Source of the DNA: Nocardioides sp. JQ2195
Lineage (GTDB): Bacteria > Actinomycetota > Actinomycetes > Propionibacteriales > Nocardioidaceae
Direction of reading: 5' to 3'
Length of the DNA stretch: 64,000 nucleotides
Assembly (NCBI RefSeq): GCF_012272695.1
Contig: NZ_CP050902.1
Coordinates: 3,472,001-3,536,000, forward strand
Positions 32,524 to 42,056 of the stretch are shown piece after piece (the first letter of the stretch is position 1; each line of letters begins with the position of its first letter). The notes under the pieces were generated by a model, which ran no database searches, was not told where the DNA came from, and saw only the letters and a list, made by a program, of their open reading frames with translations. Made by a program: the position numbers and the translations under genes.

Positions 32524-33416
32524 GTGCCCCGACCAACCCGGCCACGTCGTCCCACCCGACCCGGAGCATCAACGGCCTGGTCACCAGCACCCGCGCCGAG
32601 CTGCTGCGGCTGCGCAGGTGGCCCGCGGTCTGGGTGACCGTCGGCGCCTGGCTCGCACTGAGCCTGATGTTCGGCTACGTGTTCAACTACGTCAGCTACA
32701 CCAGCGGTTCCAACGACTTCAGCAACGAGGGCACCACGAAGGCGATGCTGCTGGCCCAGATGATGCCGAGCAACGTGCCTGACGTGCTCGTCCAGGGCAT
32801 GCCGATGTTCGGCGGGACCCTGCTGATGGTGCTCGGGGCGATCGTGGCCGGCAACGGCTACGGCTGGGGCACCTGGAAGACGATCTTCACCCAGGGGCCC
32901 TCGCGCCTGTCGGTGGTCGGTGGGTCGATGGCTGCCCTGACCGTGTTCGTGGTCGGCATCCTGGTGCTCTCGCTGCTCTTCGACCTCGCATGCTCGCTGG
33001 CGATCGCCGGGATCGAGTCACAGGCCGTGACCTGGCCCGCGTTCGGTGACGTGGCCACCTCGGTGGGCGCCGGCTTCCTCGTCCTGGAGATGTGGGCGTT
33101 GGCCGGCTACCTCCTCGGCACGGTGGCCCGCGGCCCGGCGCTCTCAGTCGGTCTCGGCCTGGTCTGGGCGCTGGTCGTCGAGAACCTGCTCCGCGGCGTC
33201 GGGCAGTTGCTCGACCCGGTGGAGGCGTTCACCCACGTGCTGCCCGGCACCGCCGCCGGGTCGCTGGTCGGCGCGATCATGGGTACCTCCGACGACGGCA
33301 CGCCCGGGGTCCTCGACGTCATCTCGGGCACCCGGGCCACCTGGACCGTGGCGGCGTACGTCGTGGTGTTGCCGCTGCTGGCCGGCTGGCTGGTCCGCCG
33401 CCGCGACGTCTCCTGA
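32520..33416 (+). CDS. ABC-2 type transporter permease
   Basis: The 298-residue protein has a short cytoplasmic head, a first helix near residue 32, then five more helices (a pair near 95-150, further ones at 170-215 and one at the C-terminus, VVVLPLLAGWLVRRRDVS). It is the membrane partner of the preceding ATPase. A central hydrophilic loop (about 55-85) is predicted outside. Substrate unknown. Confidence 0.9.
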   Translation: MSAPTNPATSSHPTRSINGLVTSTRAELLRLRRWPAVWVTVGAWLALSLMFGYVFNYVSYTSGSNDFSNEGTTKAMLLAQMMPSNVPDVLVQGMPMFGGTLLMVLGAIVAGNGYGWGTWKTIFTQGPSRLSVVGGSMAALTVFVVGILVLSLLFDLACSLAIAGIESQAVTWPAFGDVATSVGAGFLVLEMWALAGYLLGTVARGPALSVGLGLVWALVVENLLRGVGQLLDPVEAFTHVLPGTAAGSLVGAIMGTSDDGTPGVLDVISGTRATWTVAAYVVVLPLLAGWLVRRRDVS

Positions 33417-33420
33417 CCCC

Positions 33421-33486
33421 GCGAACGGGCAGTTCTTGCTGCGCGAACGGGCAATTCTTGCTGCGCGAACGGTCAGTCCTCGACAG
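33421..33486. repeat. 22-bp tandem repeat at the end of convergent genes
   Basis: The unit GCGAACGGGCAGTTCTTGCTGC is present at 33421 and 33443, with a third, decayed copy from 33465. It spans the ABC permease 3' side and the final codons of the convergent acetyltransferase (stop at 33473). Confidence 0.85.
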
Positions 33487-34012
33487 CTGAACAGGCAGTC
33501 CTTGCGGTGGCGTCGCCCAGGCGCTTGGCGAAGCACCGGCTCAACGGCGAGTCACGGTAGTGGCCGAAGCCGGGGACCCGTGTGTAGCCCGAGGTCTCGT
33601 AGAGCGCGATGGCCTCGGGCTGCATCATGCCGGTCTCGAGGATCGCGACCTCGGCGCCACCGGTGGCCGCGGTTGCCTCCAGGTGCGCAAGCATCCGCCG
33701 GGCGAACCCACGTCCACGAGCCACCGGGACGACGTACATCCGCTTGATCTCGGCGGTGACACGCGTCCCGAGGGCGAGTACGTCGTCGCGTCGCCGCCAG
33801 GCACCTGACGCGACCGGCTCGCCGTCCAGCCGACCCACGAAGAAGCTGCCCCCGGGCGGCTCGAACATGGCCGGGTCGAGCGGGGTGTCGTCGCGCCCGC
33901 CGTACCGTTCCACGTACTCGAGCTGGACCTGCTCGATCAGCCGGACCGCGTCACCGTGGCCGAAGCCGACCCGATCGATGACCAGCTCAGGCAAGCCGGT
34001 CTCCGCAGGCAT
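33473..34012 (-). CDS. GNAT-family N-acetyltransferase
   Basis: The 179-residue protein shows the GNAT core: a strand with FFVGRLDGEPVASGAWR, the acetyl-CoA loop VVPVARGRGFARRML and the helix/strand EAIALYETSGYTRVPGFGHYRDSPLSRCFAKRL. The substrate is unknown. The ATG at 34012 lies 26 bases inside the upstream zinc-ribbon gene, so the two are probably coupled. The C-terminal tail is encoded by the repeat DNA and is likely dispensable. Confidence 0.85.
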   Translation of the reverse strand: MPAETGLPELVIDRVGFGHGDAVRLIEQVQLEYVERYGGRDDTPLDPAMFEPPGGSFFVGRLDGEPVASGAWRRRDDVLALGTRVTAEIKRMYVVPVARGRGFARRMLAHLEATAATGGAEVAILETGMMQPEAIALYETSGYTRVPGFGHYRDSPLSRCFAKRLGDATARTACSAVED

Positions 34013-34427
34013 CACAGAATGTCGCCTCCGCATCGTTGCGCACCCCGCACCTGCTGCAGGACGGACCGGCGTGGTCCTCCGGAGGCGCCCCGGGAGTCCT
34101 GCCCAGGTGGCCCACGCCCTGGCCGTCGGTGAGGTACTCCAACGAGTCCTTGGCCACGGGCATGACCTCCCCCGCGGCGTAGCGCGCGGCGGCGCCCCCG
34201 AAACCGGCGTTGAGGCAGACCCCCGCAACGATCAGCAGCGGCAGCGCGGCGAAGAAGAGCATGAAGTTGGGCGTCTCCGGGACGAACGATTCGTCGCCCA
34301 TCGTGCTGGCCACGTCCTTCGCGAAGAGGACGAGCAGGAGCACGAACCCGAGCAGGGCGAGGACTCCGACGACGCGGAACACGGTACGCAGCGTGCCCTG
34401 CTGGGCGAACCCGGGATTCGCAGCCAT
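33987..34427 (-). CDS. Two-helix membrane protein with a C-terminal zinc ribbon
   Basis: The 146-residue protein has two membrane helices (about 20-38 and 55-75) and ends with a zinc ribbon CSRCG...FCDACG. Membrane zinc-ribbon proteins of this type are common in actinobacteria, but no function is known. The ATG at 34427 has a GGAG site 8 bases upstream. It is divergent from serC. Confidence 0.75.
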   Translation of the reverse strand: MAANPGFAQQGTLRTVFRVVGVLALLGFVLLLVLFAKDVASTMGDESFVPETPNFMLFFAALPLLIVAGVCLNAGFGGAAARYAAGEVMPVAKDSLEYLTDGQGVGHLGRTPGAPPEDHAGPSCSRCGVRNDAEATFCDACGDRLA

Positions 34428-34510
34428 TGCTGGACTCCATTCGTCGTCGGTTGAGTCGGGTGACACAATAGGGCTTCGCTGACAGCGTGGTCAGGAAACA
34501 CACCCCCTGA

Positions 34511-35653
<1,143 letters not shown>

Positions 35654-35664
35654 TCCAATCTCCT

Positions 35665-35729
35665 CGATAGTCCCCAACGTCTGGCAGGTGGATCATCCGC
35701 GATCACCTGCCGCACGTTGGGGACTATCG
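35665..35729. terminator. Long bidirectional hairpin between serC and the macrodomain gene
   Basis: Outer arms of 16 bp (35665-35680 with 35714-35729) are perfect complements, and an inner 8-bp stem GGCAGGTG/CACCTGCC (35683-35690 with 35704-35711) extends the structure. The right outer arm contains the stop codon of the minus-strand macrodomain gene. It probably terminates both convergent transcripts. Confidence 0.85.
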
Positions 35730-36221
35730 GGAGATGGCGGCGGCGATCTGGTCGTACGTCGAGTGGTTGAACGCCACCATCCGGGCCTCGTCGACCTCGG
35801 TCGGGGTGGCCCGCAGCGTCTCCACGGCGGCCCGGATCGCGTCCTCGCGCGGCCAGCCGTAGACGCCGGCACTGACCAGCGGGAAGGCCAGGGTCCGTGC
35901 ACCGAGCTCGTCGGCCACCTCGAGTGCCCGGCGGTAGCACGAGGTGAGCAGGTTGCGGTCGCGCTGCCCGGCGGTGAAGTTGGGCCCGACCACGTGGATC
36001 ACCCAGCGGGCCGGCAGCTCCCCGGCGATCGTCCACCCCGCCTCACCGGTGTCCATCCCCTCAGGGAAGCGACGCACGCAGTCCTCCAGGATCACCGGCC
36101 CGCCCGCCCGGTGGATCGCACCGTCCACACCTCCACCACCGCGCAGGTGTCGGTTGGCGGCGTTCACGATCGCGTCGACCTGCTGCTGGGTGATGTCTCC
36201 CTCGACCACGGTGATCTCCAT
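35724..36221 (-). CDS. Macrodomain protein, O-acetyl-ADP-ribose deacetylase-like
   Basis: The 165-residue single macrodomain binds ADP-ribose derivatives. It has the active-site loops NAANRHLRGGGGVDGAIHRAGG and PLVSAGVYGWP that define the MacroD/YmdB group, which hydrolyses O-acetyl-ADP-ribose and mono-ADP-ribosyl groups. The start at 36221 is the ATG directly before EITVVEGDIT; a slightly longer frame is possible. Note that the sirtuin at 17.9 kb produces its substrate, though the genes are not linked. Confidence 0.92.
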   Translation of the reverse strand: MEITVVEGDITQQQVDAIVNAANRHLRGGGGVDGAIHRAGGPVILEDCVRRFPEGMDTGEAGWTIAGELPARWVIHVVGPNFTAGQRDRNLLTSCYRRALEVADELGARTLAFPLVSAGVYGWPREDAIRAAVETLRATPTEVDEARMVAFNHSTYDQIAAAISR

Positions 36222-36292
36222 GGTCCGAGTGTGCACCCTCGCTGTTTCCCTGTCAGGGGCCGCGAGCGGTCACCCGAGCCAGGAGAGCCAAG

Positions 36293-37273
36293 TCAGCGGG
36301 GTCGCAGCGACCGCACCAGCACGATCAGCATGACCACGCCCACCAGGCCGCCGATCACCCAGGGGAAGACCTCGGGATCGTCCGTCTCGCCCTGGTCCTG
36401 TGACTCCGCGGTCTCCCCCGGGCTCGAAGCCTCGCTCGGCGTCGCCGTCGGGGACTCACTCGGCTCAGTGCTCATCGCCTGCTGGATCTTCTTCGGCAAC
36501 GTGATCCGCAGGACCTCGGCGTGCACGCCCTCGGAGCTGAGGTAGATCCGGCCGTCGGGAGCCACGGCGATGCCCTCTCCCTGCTGCTGCCGGGGCAGGT
36601 CGACGGTGCCCACCACCTCCAACGACGGGAACCGGTAGACCACCGCACGGCTGTAGGTCCGCACGACCAGGTGCTTCCCGTCGGGGAAGAAGGCTCCGTC
36701 GGTGACCAGGCCCGGAGCCGCACCCAGTGTCGTGAGCCGGTTCGGAGCGGCGGTGCGCAGCGTCTTCGGCGCGACGTAGAACTGGCCGCCGAGGACACCC
36801 TTGGACACGACGTAGAGCCGTCCCGTGGTCGGGTGCGCCAGCAGCGCCTCGGCATCGCGCGGGCCGTCACGGAACTCGAGCGGGTAGGTCGTGCCCGAGA
36901 CCGTCGCGTCGGCCGGGCCGACGGGAATGCGCGTGACGGAGATGTCGTGGCGCTTCCCGAGGTTGTCGCCGATGTCTGCGACCCAGACCTGCCCACCTCT
37001 GGCGGGCGCCATCGCCTCGACGTCCGCGGCCGCGCCTCCCCAGCTGATCGTGCCGAGGGTGGCTCCGGTGTCAGGGTCGACGGTGAAGACCCGTGCACTG
37101 TCGCCGGAGTCGTTGGTGGTCACCATCAGGTCGCCGGTGGCGATCAACGCGCTGGACTCGAGGATGGCCGGGTCCTGGAACCGGAACACCACGTCACGGT
37201 CGGCTGCTGAGGCACTCAGCGCGCCCATCAGGAACGGGGCAGCGATCGCCGCCGCGACGAGGACTCGCCGCAT
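36293..37273 (-). CDS. Secreted beta-propeller-like protein with a C-terminal membrane anchor
   Basis: The 326-residue protein has a Sec signal peptide (cleavage likely after LSASA-A), a repeat-rich beta domain with propeller-like strands (TGDLMVTTNDSGDSARVFTVDPDTGATLG, ISLSSEGVH-type ends), a Ser/Thr/Glu-rich linker and one membrane helix before the final RSLRPR. It should be displayed on the outer face of the membrane. The ligand or function is unknown. Its ATG overlaps the methyltransferase stop by one base. Confidence 0.75.
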   Translation of the reverse strand: MRRVLVAAAIAAPFLMGALSASAADRDVVFRFQDPAILESSALIATGDLMVTTNDSGDSARVFTVDPDTGATLGTISWGGAAADVEAMAPARGGQVWVADIGDNLGKRHDISVTRIPVGPADATVSGTTYPLEFRDGPRDAEALLAHPTTGRLYVVSKGVLGGQFYVAPKTLRTAAPNRLTTLGAAPGLVTDGAFFPDGKHLVVRTYSRAVVYRFPSLEVVGTVDLPRQQQGEGIAVAPDGRIYLSSEGVHAEVLRITLPKKIQQAMSTEPSESPTATPSEASSPGETAESQDQGETDDPEVFPWVIGGLVGVVMLIVLVRSLRPR

Positions 37274-38484
37274 CACACCGCCACGAGCTCGGCCAGCTTC
37301 GGGTGCACGCCCCACATCGCGACGAGGTCGTCGTACTCCTTGCGGACGCTGCCGCCCTTGACCCGGCCGCTCGTGCGTACGGCGCGGAGCAGGGTGTTGC
37401 GCGGAGTGTGCTGGCTCTCGACGAACTCGACCACGTCGACCTTGTAGCCCAGCAGCCGCAGGATCGAGGCACGCAGGGCGTCGGTGAGGGTGTCGGCGAA
37501 GCGCTCGCGCAGGATGCCGTGCCGGGTGAGCATCGAGTACGGCGCGGGCGTGGGGTTCTTGCGCAGCTGCGCGGAGATGTCGTGGTGGCAGCACGGAGCC
37601 GCCAGCACCAGCGAGGCCTCCCACTCGACTGCGCGCGCCAAGGCCTCGTCGGTGGCGGTGTCGCAGGCGTGCAGGGCCAGCGCGACGTCGGGCGCCCGGT
37701 CGAGCCGGGCGCCGGCGATCGACCCGACCACGAAGTCGGTGCTCCCCGAGATCCCCAGCTCACCGGCCACGCCCGCGTTGTGACGGGCGGACTGCTCCTT
37801 CACGTCGACGCCGATCAGGTGCACCGGCAGGCCGCGGACGTGGCTGAGGTAGCGGTGGGCCGCGAAGGTCAGGTAGGCGTTGCCGCAACCCAGGTCGACG
37901 ATGCGCAGCGGGTCCTCGGCGCTGGGCTTGCGCAGCGCGCCCTTGCCGATCGCGTCGGTGATCGAGGCGTCGAGCAGCCGCAGGAACTCCTCGACCTGGC
38001 GGTACTTCGCCTGCCGGGTCGGCTTGGTCCGACCCTGCGCGTCGGAGATGCCGAGGGCGACCAGGACGGGGTCGTCCTCCGGCAGCAGGCGCTGCTTGGC
38101 CTTGTCGTGCTCACGCTCGGCCTCCACCTCGGCGTCACGGGCACTGGTGTGCACCATCGCCTCGAGCTTCTTGGTGACCCGGATCTGGTGCTGCTCGGTG
38201 GTGGTCTCGACGTGCCAGTTGGCGAACGGCTGGTCGAGCAGGTCGTCCACCGCGTCGCGGGCGTCGTCACCGACGTGGTTGGACGTGTGTGCCTGGGTGT
38301 CGTCGTAGGCGGTGACCTGCAGGTGGCGGCCGGACTTCAGGTCGACGTAGCGCAGCTCGACCCGCTTCCACCTGGTCTCCTGGCCGCGTTGTCGTCCGGA
38401 CGCCACTGCTCGGACGAGCACCTGGTCGTCGAGGACCAGCGCACGCATGCGGGACAGGGCACGCAGGAGGGGCTCGGCGGCCAT
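37273..38484 (-). CDS. SAM-dependent methyltransferase (Methyltransf_32 type, RNA-methyltransferase-like)
   Basis: The 403-residue protein has an N-terminal helical region and a Rossmann methyltransferase core with motif I VDLGCGNAYLTFAAHRYL and motif IV-like APCCHHDISAQL. The CCHHD pair resembles the family of large bacterial methyltransferases related to TrmO/TrmL-unlike RNA enzymes, but the target is not known. The ATG at 38484 overlaps the stop of the 28-residue membrane peptide, and its own stop overlaps the propeller start. Confidence 0.8.
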   Translation of the reverse strand: MAAEPLLRALSRMRALVLDDQVLVRAVASGRQRGQETRWKRVELRYVDLKSGRHLQVTAYDDTQAHTSNHVGDDARDAVDDLLDQPFANWHVETTTEQHQIRVTKKLEAMVHTSARDAEVEAEREHDKAKQRLLPEDDPVLVALGISDAQGRTKPTRQAKYRQVEEFLRLLDASITDAIGKGALRKPSAEDPLRIVDLGCGNAYLTFAAHRYLSHVRGLPVHLIGVDVKEQSARHNAGVAGELGISGSTDFVVGSIAGARLDRAPDVALALHACDTATDEALARAVEWEASLVLAAPCCHHDISAQLRKNPTPAPYSMLTRHGILRERFADTLTDALRASILRLLGYKVDVVEFVESQHTPRNTLLRAVRTSGRVKGGSVRKEYDDLVAMWGVHPKLAELVAV

Positions 38485-38570
38485 CACTTCACCAGCGCGG
38501 CGACGACGACCACCAGCAACAACGCCACCAGCGCCAGCGGAATGACAAGACGGCGGTAGCGGGGATTCAT
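38484..38570 (-). CDS. 28-residue single-pass membrane peptide
   Basis: An ATG at 38570 opens a frame that encodes a basic MNPRYRRL head and a 19-residue hydrophobic segment (IPLALVALLLVVVVAALV), ending in Lys and a stop that overlaps the methyltransferase ATG (TGATG). The length and charge fit a small membrane protein. The coupling suggests it sets translation of the methyltransferase or anchors it. It is too short for most gene finders. Confidence 0.6.
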   Translation of the reverse strand: MNPRYRRLVIPLALVALLLVVVVAALVK

Positions 38571-38679
38571 GCCCCAATCCTACGGCCGTCCCTCCCCCCG
38601 CCGGGCAACGCGGTGTTCCGGCCGCTTCCCACCCGGCGCATCGCCCGGGAAGTGACAACGGCACCGCACGCGGGCAGCC

Positions 38680-41571
38680 TCAGGGGGCCTGCCGGCGTGA
38701 GGCGAGCAGCTCGGCCAGGTGCAGGGCTCGTACGCCGACCAGGTCGTCGAGCTGGATCCGGCACGACATCCCGTCGGCCAGCACGACCGCGCCCGGAGCA
38801 GCAGCGCGTACGGCGGGAAGCAGCGCGTGCTCGGCGATCGCCACCGACGTCTCGTAGTGACCCTTCTCGACGCCGAAGTTGCCGGCCAGGCCACAACATC
38901 CACCGACCCTGGTCACCGAGGCCCCGGCCCGGCGCAACAGGGCCTCGTCGGTCTCCCAGCCGAGCACCGACGCGTGGTGGCAGTGCGGCTGCGCCACCAC
39001 CTCGACCCCGGTGAGGTCCGGTGGGACCCAGTCGATCGAGGTGAGGAACTCGGCCAGGGTCAGCATCCGTCCACCGACCGATCCTGCGCCGGGCACGAGC
39101 TCGGCCGCGTCGGAGCGCATCGACGCCAGGCAGGAGGGCTCCAACCCGACCACCGGCACCCCCGAATCGACGTAGGTCCGCAGCGTCGACACCGCCCTGG
39201 AGACGATCTTCCGGGCTGCGGTGAGCTGACCCGTGGTGATCCAGGTGAGTCCACAGCAGGCGGGCTCGTCGATCACCCGGACCCGCAGTCCGGCCCCCTC
39301 CAGCAGCTCGATCGTCGCCAGCCCCGACTCGGGGGCGAAATGGTCGGTGAACGAGTCCGCCCACAGCCACACGTCCGGGACGTCATGCGTTGTGGTCGCT
39401 CCGGGCGCCGCGACGTATGACGCTGCGGAGGCTCGCAGGGTGCGAGACGCGAAGGCCGGCAGCCCACGCCTCTGGTCGATCCCGGCGACCGACTTGGCCA
39501 GGCGAGCCAGCGGTCCGGCTCGCAACGCCAGGTTCAGCGCCGGTGCCACCCGGGCGGTGAGTCGCGCCCATCGGGGCAGGCGACCGAGGGCGTAGTGGCT
39601 GCGCGGGCGCGGCTTTCCGGCGTACTGCTGGTGAAGCACCTCGGACTTGTACGTCGCCATGTCGACCCCGGTGGGACAGTCCCGGGCGCATCCCTTGCAG
39701 GAGAGGCAGAGGTCCAGCGCCTCGGAGACCGCAGGGTCGGTCAACCCGGCGACGAGCGAGCCGTCCAGCGCTTCCTGCAACACCCTGGCCCGCCCGCGGG
39801 TGGAGTCCTTCTCGTCGCGGGTGGCGGCCCAGGACGGGCACATCACGCCACCGGACGGGGCGTTGTCGGCCAGGCACTTGCCGACCCCGGTGCACCGGTG
39901 CACGGCTGCGCCCAAGGAGCCGTCGTCGTGGGCCAGGGCAAGCAGCGGCCGCACCCGCGCCACCGGACGAGCCGGGCGCAGGTCGGCATCGAGAGGAGCG
40001 GGGTCGACCAGCACCCCCGGGTTGAGCAGGTTGTCCGGGTCGCAGATGCGCTTCACCTCGGCGAACAGCGCGAGCGAGGTGGCGTCGTACATCATCGGCA
40101 ACAGCTCGGAGCGGGCCCGGCCGTCACCGTGCTCACCCGAGAGCGAGCCGCCGTGGGCACGCAACGCCACCGCCGAGTCGGTCAGGAACGAGCGGAACCG
40201 GGCCCCCGCATCGTCGAACTCGAAGTCGATGCGCACGTGCACGCAGCCGTCGCCGAAGTGCCCGTAGGGCACGCCGTCGAGACCGTGGTGGCGCAACAGC
40301 TCGTCGAAGTCGCGCAGCCAGGCACCGAGGTGCTCGGGCGGCACTGCCGCGTCCTCCCAGCCGGAGTACGCCGGCCGGCCGAGGCTGCGGGCAGCGAGCC
40401 CCGCACCGTCCTCACGGATCCGCCACAGCGCCGCTTGCTCGTCCGGTCGGACCACCAACCGGTGACCGAGGGCATCGACCGCACGGACCACCTGGCCGGC
40501 AAGCGCCTCCGCCTCTGCCGGCGACGGGGCCCCCAGCTCGACGAACAGCCAGCCCGCACCGCGCGGCAGGTCGGGCACCGGCCGTCCCGCGTCCCGCACC
40601 ACGTCGACGATGCGGGCGTCGAGCCCCTCGCAGGCCACCAGGCCCGGCGTCCGGAGGAGCGCGGGCACGGCGTCCGCGGCCTCGGGCATCGACGGGAAGC
40701 CGAGCACGACGAGGAGGGTCGCGGGCGGCTCGGCGACCAGCTCCACGGTGGCTGATCGCACCAGGGCCAGCGTGCCCTCGGAGCCGACCAGGAACCGGTC
40801 GAGGCGTCGACCGTGCTCAGGCAGAAGGTGCTCGAGGGAGTAGCCGGAGACCTGGCGTCCGAACCTGCCGAACTCGGTGCGTACGTGGCCCAGGTGCGCA
40901 TCCACCATCCGGGCCAACGCACCTCCGGCCACGCTGGCGTCGACCTCGCCGACCGACCCCGTGCTCAGCGACTCGCCGGTGCCGAGCACGACGTCGAGGC
41001 CTGCCACGTTGTCCGCCGTTCGTCCGAAGCCGAGGGCACGCGAGCCGCAGGCGTTGTTGCCGAGCATGCCGCCGATCGTGCAGCGGGTGTGCGTCGACGG
41101 GTCGGGACCGTAGCGCAGGCCGAGGGGCGTGAGCTCTCGCTGCAGCTGCGCGTGGACGACGCCCGGCTCGACGCGTGCGGTGCGGGCCTCCGGGTCGATC
41201 GCCAGGATGCGGTTGAGGTGCTTGGAGGTGTCGACGACCAGACCCGGACCCACCGCGTTCCCGGCGATCGAGGTGCCCGCACCACGCATGGTCACCGGTG
41301 TTCCGGTCTCGCGTGCGGCCTCGAGGACCGCCGGCAGCTCGTCGGTGTCGCGCGGCCGCACGACCGCCCGGGGCACCACCCGGTAGAGCGACGCGTCGGA
41401 GGAGTACAACGCCCGGTCCAGGGTGGTGGTGGAGACGTCGCGCACTCCACGCCTGCGCAACGCGGCCAGCAGCGCGTCGGAACGGGCTGCGTCGGAACGG
41501 GCTGCGTCGGAACGGACGGTCCCGGAACGGGCGGCTTCGGCCCGGTCGGCGTCGGACATCGCGTGGCTCAC
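38680..41571 (-). CDS. FAD-binding and 4Fe-4S (CCG domain) D-2-hydroxyacid dehydrogenase, YdiJ-like
   Basis: The 963-residue fusion has an FAD_binding_4 domain (GAGTSIAGNAVGPG), an FAD-oxidase C domain (DGCVHVRIDFEF, SLSGEHGDGRAR), a first cysteine cluster (CTGVGKC) near 560, a second cluster CLSCKGCARDCPTG near 625, and two CCG domains (EPACCGLTW; GGCCGLAGNFG). This is the architecture of E. coli YdiJ (D-2-hydroxyglutarate dehydrogenase) and the D-lactate/glycolate family. It is coded immediately after a hydroxyacid-oxoacid transhydrogenase, so D-2-hydroxyglutarate is a sensible substrate. The GTG at 41571 overlaps the upstream stop as GTGA. A repeat-derived segment lies near residue 715-730. 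Confidence 0.87.
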   Translation of the reverse strand: MSHAMSDADRAEAARSGTVRSDAARSDAARSDALLAALRRRGVRDVSTTTLDRALYSSDASLYRVVPRAVVRPRDTDELPAVLEAARETGTPVTMRGAGTSIAGNAVGPGLVVDTSKHLNRILAIDPEARTARVEPGVVHAQLQRELTPLGLRYGPDPSTHTRCTIGGMLGNNACGSRALGFGRTADNVAGLDVVLGTGESLSTGSVGEVDASVAGGALARMVDAHLGHVRTEFGRFGRQVSGYSLEHLLPEHGRRLDRFLVGSEGTLALVRSATVELVAEPPATLLVVLGFPSMPEAADAVPALLRTPGLVACEGLDARIVDVVRDAGRPVPDLPRGAGWLFVELGAPSPAEAEALAGQVVRAVDALGHRLVVRPDEQAALWRIREDGAGLAARSLGRPAYSGWEDAAVPPEHLGAWLRDFDELLRHHGLDGVPYGHFGDGCVHVRIDFEFDDAGARFRSFLTDSAVALRAHGGSLSGEHGDGRARSELLPMMYDATSLALFAEVKRICDPDNLLNPGVLVDPAPLDADLRPARPVARVRPLLALAHDDGSLGAAVHRCTGVGKCLADNAPSGGVMCPSWAATRDEKDSTRGRARVLQEALDGSLVAGLTDPAVSEALDLCLSCKGCARDCPTGVDMATYKSEVLHQQYAGKPRPRSHYALGRLPRWARLTARVAPALNLALRAGPLARLAKSVAGIDQRRGLPAFASRTLRASAASYVAAPGATTTHDVPDVWLWADSFTDHFAPESGLATIELLEGAGLRVRVIDEPACCGLTWITTGQLTAARKIVSRAVSTLRTYVDSGVPVVGLEPSCLASMRSDAAELVPGAGSVGGRMLTLAEFLTSIDWVPPDLTGVEVVAQPHCHHASVLGWETDEALLRRAGASVTRVGGCCGLAGNFGVEKGHYETSVAIAEHALLPAVRAAAPGAVVLADGMSCRIQLDDLVGVRALHLAELLASRRQAP
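39381..39428 (-). repeat. Coding copy of the 50-bp palindromic repeat family
   Basis: On the minus strand 39428 to 39381 aligns without gaps to the intergenic 50-bp unit at 1361-1470 with about 38 of 48 positions identical, including GCGTCATACGTC, GCGACCACA and CGCATGACG. It is in frame in the dehydrogenase gene and encodes AASYVAAPGATTTHDV, in a linker between the cysteine-cluster region and the first CCG domain. Confidence 0.8.
41474..41548. repeat. 15-bp in-frame tandem repeats at the dehydrogenase N-terminus
   Basis: About five copies of a 15-bp unit (GCGTCGGAACGGGCT and derivatives) encode a RSDAA-type repeat in residues 10-30 of the FAD-FeS dehydrogenase. The number of copies is likely variable. 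Confidence 0.85.
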
Positions 41572-42056
41572 GGGTTCTCGGGTCGGTAGCGCGAGGTGTA
41601 CATGAAGACCACCTGTCCGGTCACCGCGATGAGGAACCCGAAGAGCGTCACCCACCCGAAGGTGCCCATCGACGGCTTCGCGTCGTCGGCGACCTTGATG
41701 GTGATCGCCAGCATGCAGGTCATCAGCGTCATCGTGCAGCCGCCGATCCAGGCCAGGTCGTTGGCCAGCATGCGACGCAGTCGGTCGGAGTTCTCGGGCT
41801 GAGTCCACCAGGACTTGTGGGGGATGTTGAGGTGCTTCAGGGAGCCGCGGGCGAACACCCGGATGAACAGTGCGAGGAGCACGGCCAGCCCCAGACCGGC
41901 TCCGGCCATGCTGAGCACGGCGACTCCGCGGGGCTGGAAGCGGTCCCCGGCGCCGGTGGCGTCGAAGTGCACGGGCACCTGCTCCGGATAGGCGAAGGCA
42001 GCCACGACGAGCGCGACGACGTAGGCCAGCACCGAGACTCGGAAGAACCAGATCAC
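41568..42056 (-). CDS. DUF1648-domain membrane protein
   Basis: The 162-residue protein has four membrane helices and the PEQVPVHFDATGAGDRF segment that marks the DUF1648 domain after the first helix. Its role is unknown; members often sit near regulators or dehydrogenases. The GTG start at 42056 overlaps the transhydrogenase stop and its own stop overlaps the dehydrogenase start, so it is coupled in the middle of a three-gene operon. Confidence 0.85.
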   Translation of the reverse strand: MIWFFRVSVLAYVVALVVAAFAYPEQVPVHFDATGAGDRFQPRGVAVLSMAGAGLGLAVLLALFIRVFARGSLKHLNIPHKSWWTQPENSDRLRRMLANDLAWIGGCTMTLMTCMLAITIKVADDAKPSMGTFGWVTLFGFLIAVTGQVVFMYTSRYRPENP

